Assembly (NCBI GenBank): GCA_032716605.1
Contig: CM064512.1
Coordinates: 22,259,810-22,323,809, forward strand
Length of the DNA: 64,000 nt
Direction: 5' to 3'
Origin: Paralithodes platypus
Lineage: Eukaryota; Arthropoda; Malacostraca; Decapoda; Lithodidae
Shown: piece after piece, positions 34,469 through 44,067 of the stretch
Layout: each line of letters starts with the position of its first letter
Numbering within the stretch: the stretch's first letter is position 1
Made by a program: the position numbers and the translations under genes
The notes under the pieces: generated by a model
What the model was told of the DNA's origin: nothing
Seen by the model: the letters and a program-made list of their open reading frames with translations, nothing else
Database searches by the model: none

Positions 34469-34802
34469 ATGGAAGGTCAAGATTTGCCCGTGTTCGATTC
34501 GGTGGCTGCCATCCCTAGTGCGTCGCGCCACCCTACTAACCACGCCCGGCTTACCACCCAGGAACTAGATATAATGCTGAACTCTTCAGAACTTTCTAAT
34601 AAGCTGTTGGATGATACCGTCGAAGATCTGGGTGAGAGTTTTGGTAGTGTGCATGACTCGGAAGACGAAAATAACCCGATCATAGGCTTTCACCCCAAGC
34701 ATAATTTGCGGGGGGTGGATGTTGTGGTTGATATTGGACAGACCCTTGAGCAAATTGGAGACGTTCCTGACGAAGAACATACTGGTGTGGGTGTTGGTAA
34801 GT
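34469..34802 (+). pseudogene. First exon of a piggyBac-type transposase
   Basis: The ATG at 34469 lies about 200 bp inside the left end. About 110 acidic codons (TTQELDIMLNSS, DDTVEDLGESFGSVHDSEDE) resemble the acidic N-terminus of piggyBac transposases. The frame meets a consensus splice donor, GGTAAGT, at about 34797 and loses coding character after it. No downstream DDE exon is visible in the element, so the gene appears truncated. The family match rests on position inside piggyBac-type ends, not on a catalytic motif. Confidence 0.6.
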
Positions 34803-34850
34803 ACAATTTATATTTTATAATTGCTTGAAAATGTGATTGCAAGCATTTTA

Positions 34851-35205
34851 TCACCTTACGAGCGGCTGGTGGAGTATATTTCACTGTGCCGCCCAGCGGG
34901 TTTTTTTTTTTACCCTAAATGGGGTTGTTCCGTGCTCTTTTTCATGCATAAACAAGACCCAGAGCGTAATACAAGTATGTATCCTGAAAGTGCGTAAATT
35001 GAGCTTTCCAATGACACCCGAACCATCCTTTTATGATCACTGGTTGTCTTTCAACGATCGTAAAACACGAGTGCAAAACCCCTAAAATACGGAAATTTCC
35101 TTATATAATTCCCTGTGTGGCGAGCGGTCTTGAGGTAATTTATGCTCCTAATCACCGCTCCGCTCTCTCTCAGAGCACATTACGTCCTCAAAATTGCACT
35201 CTACA
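34851..35205. mobile_element. Partial family B MITE nested in the B element
   Basis: The segment starts CACCTTACGAGCGGC, the opposite end of the B MITEs, and follows their interior order in reverse to about GCACTCTAC. The far end is missing, and the flanking target is TTAT, not TTAA. Confidence 0.65.
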
Positions 35206-36601
35206 AGAAATTTCCTTTGCATTTTATAGCGTATTATTTGCAGGCGTTCGGTAAATTTCTTACGGTAATACAAACAACGAAAGATTGAATATTTGTGCTT
35301 GGCATTATATGATTGTGGAGAACAGATGTAGGCCTACCGTATATATTATGTTTTCATATATATGATACATGTGTAACATTTTTATATTATCACGACTCTC
35401 TCACCCTCTTTGTTTGTACTCCTTTGTACTCTCTTTGTCTGATGTAGGCCAGGGCACGCCCCTAACTAATCTCTTCCCTCCCAGGGGAAATCACACCTAG
35501 CAGATGTTTTTGACCTCCCCTCTCTCTCTGTTTGTCTCTTCCTCTCTGGGTCTACCTATACTGCATGTGACATTGAAATTGCTTGAGAGTTTGATTGCAA
35601 GCATTTTATAGCGTATTATTTGCAGGCGTTCGGTAAAATTCTCACGATAACCAGGGTGTATGGTACATTTCTCACGATAATACAAGCAACAACGAAGCTT
35701 GGCGAAGATTGTGGTCTACAATATACCTTTTTATAATTGCATGTTACCTTGTAATTGCTTGAAAGTTTGATTGCAAGCATTTTATAGCGTATTATTTTCA
35801 GGCGTTCAATAAATTTGATAAATATATCAAAATAAGTCCTGTGGGACTATGAAATAGCTATTATTGGACAAGGAAAATATTTTGTTCATCCCTCCACTGG
35901 AACATCAACAACAATGTCAACAACGTATCGCCGTCGGCAATTGTAAGATTGAGTCGTACAGATTCCACGACAAGCTCAATAGAAAATGAATGAATGAAAT
36001 GAATGAGTGTGCAGTACTGCCAATACGTATAGCGACTTCCGCTAGATCTAGATACCTTTACTTCGATCTAGCAGCAATGACTTACACTAGCGGTTTTGTT
36101 TTGAAATTTCAGAACAATTTCGAAGTGATATTATATGGATTTTGCCAATTCATATTTCTAGTGGTATTTATCATGTCTTACATCTAACAATATATGCTAG
36201 CGGATTTAACTTCAATTGGTAACCCTCCCGCTCGAGTCGGCTCCAAGAAAATCGATAATGGTGGCACTTTAGTAAACAGGTGATAAACAAAACCGCATGC
36301 GGATCGCTTTGGTGTATCGGTATTATGGTAAGTTGGCTACCTACTATTGTTTATACGATATAGTAAGTAATGATAAGTAAATTATTATATATTATATATA
36401 AAACAAAAACAAAATTCCTGCAAAGCAAGCGAAACAGAGAGAGAGAGAGAGAGAGAATGCAGAAACTGAACTGAAGAAAGAGTGAAAAAGATATAATAAT
36501 ACAGAAATATTACAAGCAAATAAATGAAATAGAGGGATTAGTTAGAGAAAATAATAATGAGAAATACATAATACGGATGAGGAAGAGGGGAAGCGACAGA
36601 G

Positions 36602-36642
<41 letters not shown>

Positions 36643-37030
36643 GGTGAGACAGGAGGAGTGAGAGAGATTAGAGAAAATAGAGAGATTGCAAGCATTTTAT
36701 AGCGTATTATTTGCAGGCGTTCAGTAAATTTCTTACGGTAATACAAACAATGAAAGATTGAATATTTGTGCTTGGCATTATATGATTGTGGGGAACAGAT
36801 GTAGGCCTACCGTATATATATTTTTTTCATATATATGATACATATGTAACATTGTTATATTATCACGACACTCTCTCTCTCTCTTGTCTCTTCCTCTCTG
36901 GGTCTACCTATAGCCTACATTTATAATTGCATGTGACCTTGAAATTGCTTGAGAGTTTGATTGCAAGCATTTTATAGCGTATTATTTGCAGGCGTTCAGT
37001 AAATTTCTTACGGTAATACAAACAACCAAA
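35206..37030. repeat. Degenerate repeats in the B element
   Basis: A block containing TTTTATAGCGTATTATTTGC followed by AGGCGTTC.GTAAATTTCTTA recurs at about 35218, 35606, 35780, 36698 and 36972. It alternates with CT-rich and GA-rich stretches (36436-36454, 36605-36640). Longer companion segments (GATGTAGGCCTACCGTATAT) recur at 35325 and 36798. Confidence 0.8.
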
Positions 37031-37780
37031 CAACGAAAGATTGAATATTTGTGCTGCACATCCCTCATACGAAATACCATTCCCACCGTATAGAGAGAAT
37101 ACAAAAACTGAACTGAAGAAAGAGTGAAAAAGATATAATAATAAAGAAATATTACAAGCAAATAAATGAAATAGAGGGATTAGTTAGAGAAAATAATAAT
37201 GAGAAATACATATACGGATGAGGAAGAGAGAAAGGGAGCACAAGAGAGGGAAAGCGAGCGAGCCAGAGAGACAGACAGACAGGAGGAGTGAGAGACATTA
37301 AAGAAAATAATAATGAGAATTACATATACGGATGAGGAAGAGAGAGAGAGAGAGAGACAGAGCGCGCGAGAGAGGGAAAGCGAGCGAGCCAGAGAGAGTG
37401 ACAGACAGACAGACAGGAGTGAGAGAGAGAGAGAAAGAAAGAGAGAGAGAGAGAGAGAATACAGAAATAAGGAGAATTAAGAGAAAAATAAGACCGATTA
37501 CCAAAGGAATAGTAGATGCGCGAGAGGCCGAAGTCAGGCCAAAGCGAACGCAACCGAACGCGCCCGGGAAATAGACCAAAAAGTACCTCCACTTCCTCAC
37601 CTCTTCCCACCCTCCACACTCATTCATAACATCCATTCATAGACTTATATGGGGAGACGAAGAGTTGCTCTTTCCAAAAATGATCGTTTCGTTCGCATTG
37701 GAGCCATAGTAACGTCGCTAGGGCGAGTGAAATTGAGCGAATATTTCGGGATTATGCCCGCTGAGCGGTACAGTGTAAAA
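37031..37780. other. GA-rich right portion of the B element
   Basis: Purine-rich sequence with GAGA and GACA tracts produces spurious Arg/Glu frames. A repeat of the 36470-36560 segment is at about 37110-37220. No coding evidence. Confidence 0.5.
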
Positions 37781-38112
37781 TACCTTACCACCCGCTAAAT
37801 AAGGGTTAAAGAATGGTCCTACAGAGCCCCCGAAAACGTATTTTACAAGAGTAAAAAATTGAAGGCAATTACCCCCAAAAAACAGGTTATTGCACGCTCA
37901 CGCGCACGCACGTGGACTTTGAGAGTTTTCAACCATCGGCTCGGTTGCGTGGGATACGTACACAGTTCCCATACAAATCTGAGCCCTCTTGAGTGGCTAC
38001 ACCTGAGGTTACGGTCGGCGCAATTAGGGTGACGCGTCAGACGCGTCTCTGGGGCTGTGCGTTACATACATCGCCGACGCGCCAGACGCGTCGCTGGGGC
38101 TGTACGGGTTAC

Positions 38113-39710
38113 ATACCGTTTTTCGCACACTGTTCCAGACTAATTTACCAGACCCTGCAACTCCCATTCATTGTCGCTCATCAGAACTGTGTCACCCACA
38201 ACCAGCAGCATAGGTAGCTTCCACTCATTTCCCTCCCTTTTCAGCGATACACTAACATCCACTGCTCTTCCTAGTATTTCTTTCATGACTCCATCCATAT
38301 ATACAGTAACCAACCACGGGGACATCACACACCCCTGTTTCAACCCAACACTCAGGTCAAAGAACTCGCTCTGCTCATTCTCCACATGTACTACCTCCTT
38401 TGCACCCTCATACATGCTCTTCACTGCTTTCAGCAACTTGCCATCTACTCCGTATATTCTAAGTACTTACCGCATGCCTTCTCTATCCACTCTGTCATAG
38501 GCCTTCTCGAAGTCCATAAAGGCAACATAAATTTGTTGTTGCTTCTCCAGATATTTCTCCACAACACAATTCAGGGTAAAAATCTGATCTACACATCCTC
38601 TTCCCTTCCTAAAACCTTCCTGCTCGTCGCCTATCCATTTCTCCGTTCTCACTCTCTCAATCACTACCCTACTGTACACCTTCCCTACTACCCTTGAAAG
38701 GTATATTCCTCGGTGGTTACCACACACTCCTCTTTCCCGTTTGCCCTTATATAGGGGGACTATTATGCCAGTCTTCCAGTCATCGGGTGCATTCCCCTTC
38801 TCCAATGCTAGTTTGCACATTTTCATACCCATTCGATCACTATCTCACCACCATACCTCAACATTTCCCCACATACTCCATCTGTTCCTGGTGCTTTCCC
38901 CAACTTCACTCTTTTCATAGCTTCCTACACTTCTGATCTCCTGATCCCCACCTCCTCCTCCCCTACTTCTCTTCTTCTCCCTCCCATACCATATCCAACT
39001 ATGCTTGCTGGCTCTTCATTCCTTACATTTAGCAACTCATTGAAGTACTCCGTCCATCTTTCGACTCTCTCTTGCTTCTCGGCTAGCATTCTTCCATTCT
39101 TATCTTTCACACCCTTACTGTTTCCCTTGCTACCTTCCCTAACTTTCTTTACTTCTATCCAGAATGTTTCTTACACTCCCTCCATTTTACATTTAGATTC
39201 CTTCCCAATTCCTCATCTACCCATCTCTTACTTTCCTTCACTACTCTCTTTCTCTCCACGTACCTCGCTCGTTTCAGCCTCTCCAAATCTTCATTCCCTC
39301 TACTACCCAACCATTCTCTATATGCTTTCTTTTTGCCTTCCACAGCTATTTTTACATCTTCTGTCCACCATGCTGTACCTTTCATTCCCCTACCTCTTCT
39401 CCTCACTCCACACACCTCCTCATATGCTGCACAGATCTCTTCCTTAAACACCTTGCTTACATCCTCCACTTCCTCCATATCTTCCAGGTCGAACCCACCT
39501 AGTCGTCTTTCTACTGCTCTCCTGTACTCTTCCCTGATTTCCTCCTCCTGTAGCCTCTCCACCCTCCACACCATTCCACCTTCCTCTCGCCTCCCTCACT
39601 TCTTTTGTATCCTAACCTTAGCTACTACCACATAATGATCAGACAGACCCCCTCCAATACCTCTATACACCTTAGCATCCAGCACAAATTTCTTCATTCG
39701 TTCATCCACA
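38113..39710 (-). pseudogene. RTE-like LINE, linker and reverse transcriptase part
   Basis: On the minus strand from 39710: an endonuclease C-terminal segment with SDHYVV, then a basic linker (WWTEDVK, KARYVERKRVVKE-like), RT fingers (GNHRGI, GFRKGRGCVDQIF) and palm (DFEKAYDRVDR). VGLKQGCVMSP follows, and a catalytic site degraded to VVGDTVL where ADDT is normal. Multiple frameshifts and stops break it, including a stop four residues before the MITE junction. The frame picks up at 34127 after the nested insertions. Confidence 0.88.
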
Positions 39711-39969
39711 CATAGTAGTAGGGGTAGGCAGCCCCACCCAGGGAAGTACTACCGCCAAGGTTTCGGGAGACTCAGGGAATAGCCTGAATTCCATTTTCTC
39801 TCCCAGGCCTTGGTAGCTGGATACATATCTTTCTGCCTCACACATCAGGGGTATCAGGAAAACCCTCTTTATATAACATACAAACTTCACGACATTGCCC
39901 TACATTGCTATCCTCTATCCATAAAACACTACTCTTCCCACTACATATCATACATACTACATATCATAA
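39711..39969. other. Unassigned segment between RTE RT and LINE F
   Basis: 259 bp with no recognised family. It starts with GTAGTAGGGGTAGGCAGCCC and lies where the RTE endonuclease should join the RT part. Confidence 0.4.
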
Positions 39970-40684
39970 TTTCACTCAATAAATGCTGGTGTTCCCCAGG
40001 GATCAATTTTGGCCCCAATTCTGTTCCTCATTCATATCAATGATCTCATATCTACCACTCATAACCCAATACATTCCTACGCAGATGACTCAACACTCCA
40101 CAGTTCCTTCACATTTACCAATTCTTTCACCCAACCCGATCTTATAAATTCAAAAATAAACACTGCAATTTCTCTGAACCAGGACCTTTCTAGAATTAAT
40201 GGATGGGGACAAAAGAATCTAGTTTCCTTTAATGCACAGAAAACCAAGTACATTCAAATTTCTAACCGACAGAATCTCACTGACTCCCATATATTTTTTA
40301 GTGATGTAAATATTCCCACTTCCCCTAGTATTGACATTCTCGGTGTAACATTAACTACTAACTTGAGCTGGACACATTATGTTAGAAGCATTGCTAAGAA
40401 TGCCTCTAAAAAACTGGGACTCCTGTACAGAGTTCGAGAATTCTTCACTGACGAGCAGTTGGCCGTGATATATAAAAGTCATGTGCGTTCTCAGATGGAT
40501 TACTGTTCACCTCTGTGGGCTGGAAGTTGAGTGGTTGCATTGAGGCAGTTGGACAAAATTCGAAATAAAGCTATTAGATTAATCAATAACCCTGCAATCA
40601 CACAGGAATGGAGGATGCCTTTAGGCACATGGACCTTTTTGTTTTATCTGTGTTTTTCCTTCCTCCGTTCATTGTCTCTTAAAA

Positions 40685-40702
<18 letters not shown>
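39970..40702 (+). pseudogene. Jockey-like LINE F, 5'-truncated
   Basis: Homologous to the 3' part of LINE E on the other strand. It begins at the GVPQGS region, keeps YADDSTLHS, and has one nonsense change (TGG-type Gly codon region near 40528). It lacks about 300 bp before the tail, and ends in an A-run followed by (TA)n. Confidence 0.92.
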
Positions 40703-40716
<14 letters not shown>

Positions 40717-40718
40717 GC

Positions 40719-42046
40719 CTATATTACTTTTGTAGTGTAATGAGAGCACGACTGCCTAGTATAATTGTGCAGTCTGGTGACGCTTGGAGCTCTCATCTCT
40801 CTCCTGAGAAGGTTCCCACGGCCCCACCCTTACTCGTGAGACAGATACCATACTGAGCACATGTGCTGTGTGGGCTGTCACGGGCTTGCCTTATAGTTCC
40901 CTGGTCAACCGCATTTACCATCTTGTTTCTTATTGAATAGTAGCAGGGCAAGTCTGGGAGACATTTAAACCATAAAATATTGTGCTATTTTTATTATTTT
41001 GCATACAGACGTGTTCTGCATTTGTTAACTAGAAATACTGCATCTTCTTATCCCGCAATCTTAAGTATAAGCTTCATACCTTTGTTCTCTTCCAATTCTC
41101 TTTCATTATTCTGCTGCATTGTGTATTGTTAATATATGTGTGTATTCTTTATTATTGAAATTGGTATTCACAGTGGTTTGGGGCTTGCTATGAGTAGACT
41201 GCCACAGCCTACTGGAATACCAAGTATTGTGTTTCATGTGTTAGGATAGTGCTCAGACTTTCCCCATGTTTCTGCTTCATATTATTCCTAATTCCTAAGC
41301 GATTGGGAATACTAGGAAGTGTCTGGGAGTCTGGCAGTGTTATGTTCCCTCAGCTATGTGCGGTCTAGAATAGAAGTACTGTTAACCCGTCCAGCCCCGG
41401 CTAGTTTTGTAATGTTTGTTCACCAGAACCCGGCCGGTTTTCAAATTTTTTTGTTATTGCAGAAACAATAGCGAATGGGTTAGGAATGAAGGAAAAACCA
41501 CGAAAAACCGCTCAAAAAGCTTAAAGAATGGTCCTACAGAGCCCCCGAAAACGTATTTTACAAGAGTAAAAAATTGAAGGCAATTACCTAAAAAAAACAG
41601 GTTATTGCGCGCTCACGCGCACGCACGTGGACTTTGAGAGTTTTCAACCATCGCAACGGTTGCGTGGGATACGTACACAGTTCCCATACAAATCTGAGCC
41701 CTCTTGAGTGGCTACACTTGAGGTTACGGTCGGCGCAATTAGGGTAACGCGCCAGGCGTGTCTCTGGGGCTGTGCGTTACATACATCGCCGACGCGCCAG
41801 GCGCGTCGCTGGGGCTGTACGGGTTAAATACTATACGCATTATCTACCAGACTCGGGGACAATAGATATTTGTGTGTCTCCTTGTTGCTGCTTTAATAGA
41901 GCCAAGAGGAAGATAAAAAAAAATCCTAGAGAACCTGCGTGTCTTGGTGTTTGAGTCAGATAATAAGAGCGTGTCTGTTGCAGGGTAGTACGGTGCTGTG
42001 GGCTAGGCTAGTTAAGCATTTGGTTGCCCCGCCTCCCCTCGTAACA
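40719..42046 (+). repeat. Detached 3' part of the gypsy-2 LTR, inverted
   Basis: Matches the reverse complement of 52415-53298 from ATTACTTTTGTAGTG to CCTCGTAACA. It is interrupted by a family A MITE at 41386-41823. It is the exact complement of the LTR piece at 46924-47179: together the two make one full LTR of the same length as the intact copy (about 1140 bp without the insert). Confidence 0.9.
41386..41823. mobile_element. TTAA MITE, family A copy 3
   Basis: 438 bp between TTAA at 41382-41385 and 41824-41827. The intact LTR shows the empty TTAA at 52634-52637 in matching context. It provides the uninterrupted reference for the 34132-38108 copy. Confidence 0.95.
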
Positions 42047-42068
42047 ATATATATATATGTATATATGC

Positions 42069-42110
<42 letters not shown>

Positions 42111-42117
42111 ATGTACA

Positions 42118-42165
<48 letters not shown>

Positions 42166-42388
42166 TGTATATATTACAATATTATAAGTTTAGATAATTA
42201 TATGATAAGTAGAAGGGAATAGGGAATGAAAATAATGAATACAATAATAATTATTGCTATGCAAAATAAGAACATAATGGGGGACAACAATGACTAATAT
42301 ACACATTTGAAATAAGGCGTTAATTGGCGAAATATTAGTATGGAAAGAAGCGAGGGAGCATAATTAAAACAATTAAATAAGATTAGGT
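42047..42388. repeat. (TA)n microsatellite and AT-rich flank
   Basis: TA-rich tracts run from 42047 to about 42173. The rest is AT-rich with no feature. Confidence 0.85.
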
Positions 42389-42392
42389 TTAA

Positions 42393-42872
42393 CGCTTCTT
42401 TAGCGGCCTATGCGGTTTATTTATATGTACCGCCCAGCGGGGTGTTTTTAGCCAAAATAGGGCTGTTTACGTGATCATTTTCATGCCTAAATAAGACCCA
42501 GAACGTAAGACAAGTATCTATCCCTGAAAGGGCATAAACAGAGCTTTCGAATGACACCATAACGATCCTTGTATGATGGATAGTTTTCTTGCAATAACCG
42601 TGCAACGCGAGTGCAAAAAGCGTGTAATTCGGTACTTTCCCCATATAATTCAGTATGTAGCGAGTGAGAGAGGGAGGAGGGAGCTGAGATTCGTGTCAGT
42701 AGGTTCGCCGCGGTGGTCTGGAGCAGTCATACGCTCGCTAGTCTCCTGCCACCACTTGTCTCTCTCTCTCAGCAACATTACGTGCTGAAATTGCCACTCG
42801 ACCTATGTCGAGCGCCGCCACATAGTCCAGCTTTATTAAAAACGACTTATGTGGTGAGCCTCTTTTTAAGGG
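42393..42872. mobile_element. TTAA MITE, family B copy 3
   Basis: 480 bp between TTAA at 42389-42392 and 42873-42876. It matches the reverse complement of 23748-24227 closely over its full length. Confidence 0.94.
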
Positions 42873-43005
42873 TTAAAGATAGAGCTGATGCGGGTGGCGA
42901 ATTTAAATGTGTCATGGAGTGATAGGGGTGGTGTCGAATAAAATAAGGAAACAGGAGTACAAATGGGCACATATTCTATGTGCCTACACACGTACCTAAT
43001 ATTAA

Positions 43006-43481
43006 CCCCTGTCTATCGGGGCTCGAATTAAGTCCGAATCGAAAAATTTGGACTATGTGGCGGGGCCCCGACTTAAGTCCGAGTGCAATTTTGGCGCAAT
43101 ATTGGCTCTGAGAGAGAGACGAGTGACTGGAGGAGCATGGGTTACCTCATGACCGCTCGCCACCGTGGACCTACTGAGATTTATTCCACTTACATCCACC
43201 CTCACTCCATCGCTACATACGTAATTATATAAAGAAATTACCGTATTTTAGCGATTTTGCCCTTCGGTTGCACGATCGTTGTAAGACAACCAGTGATCGT
43301 AGAAGGATGGTTCGGGTGTCATTGGAAAGCTCAATTTACGCCCTTTCAGGGATACATAATTGTATTACGCTCTGGGTCTTGTTTATTCATGAAAAAGAGC
43401 ACGGAAACAACCCCATTTATTGTAAAAAAAAAACCCGCTGGGCGGCACGGCAAATATACCGCCTAGCCCGCTCGTAAGGTG
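43006..43481. mobile_element. TTAA MITE, family B copy 4
   Basis: 476 bp between TTAA at 43002-43005 and 43482-43485. Near its left end are two copies of a GACTTAAGTCC-type palindrome about 45 bp apart, like the 3.5-kb B element. Confidence 0.94.
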
Positions 43482-43494
43482 TTAAAAGCATATA

Positions 43495-43496
43495 CA

Positions 43497-43541
<45 letters not shown>
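43495..43541. repeat. (TA)n microsatellite
   Basis: Uninterrupted TA repeat next to the right end of a B MITE. Confidence 0.96.
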
Positions 43542-43546
<5 letters not shown>

Positions 43547-44036
43547 GTATGATGAAACATTTGGTGATTTACACCTATTGTGTGCGATTTGGGAAGGATC
43601 AGTGGTACTAGAGGGATACAATTAGGGTGTATTTTACACCTTTGGTTTCTAGAATGAAAGTAGGAATACAAAAGTGGGTGATTGTTTGTGTGTATGCTCC
43701 GACAGAGGATAAACTTGTAAGAGAGAAAGAGGAGTTCTGGGTGAATGTGGAGGCGTGCCTGGATAAGTTTGAAAAGAACGAACAAATATTTCTGATTGGG
43801 GATATGAATGGTAAGGTGGGTGACAGGAAAGTTGATGGAGTGGTGGGAGGGTGGGGGGTACCGTCAGAGGTGAATGGGAATGGTAGTGCACTTGTGGACG
43901 TATGTGTGGGGAGGAGGATGTGGAGAAGCCAACAACCTTCTTCCAACACAGAATGATACACAGGTACACATGGAAAGTGGTGCGGAGGATGAAGGATAAG
44001 GATAAGACAGTGGTGGAACGAAAGTCAGTGATTGAT

Positions 44037-44040
<4 letters not shown>
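43542..44040 (+). pseudogene. RTE-like LINE, endonuclease part in inverted orientation
   Basis: The frame from 43654 carries an APE endonuclease core (VIVCVYAPTED, IFLIGDMNGKVGD, NGSALVDVCV). One frameshift near 43915 leads into FFQHRMIHRYTW and a segment ending SVIDY, where homology stops at a TA tract. The next expected residues are found on the opposite strand at 39710. So this is the missing 5' part of the RTE element at 33416-39710. Confidence 0.85.

Positions 44041-44056
<16 letters not shown>

Positions 44057-44067
<11 letters not shown>

Larger units (their letters stand above)
34271..37805 (+). mobile_element. Family B piggyBac relative, 3.5 kb
   Basis: Terminal repeats CCCTTATTTAGCGGG and the inverted CCCGCTAAATAAGGG are perfect, with perfect TTAA at 34267-34270 and 37806-37809. 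The uninterrupted family A copies show the empty site (for example AAAAGCTTAAAGAATGG near 41517). It carries a transposase first exon, a degenerate repeat region, GA-rich tracts and a nested MITE fragment. It is the only long member of the B family here and the best candidate source of its MITEs, though most of the transposase is missing. Confidence 0.93.
34132..38108. mobile_element. TTAA MITE, family A copy 2, interrupted by a B-family element
   Basis: The left part is 34132-34266 and the right part 37810-38108; together they match the family A copies at 32860 and 41386. The flanks are TTAA (34128-34131) and TTAC (38109-38112, one change). The host is the RTE reading frame, which is continuous across the insertion apart from point changes. 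Confidence 0.93.

Noticed and set aside
37320..37636. Minus-strand frames rich in Leu and Ser near 37.3-37.6 kb
   Set aside because: Products of GA-rich tracts in the B element.
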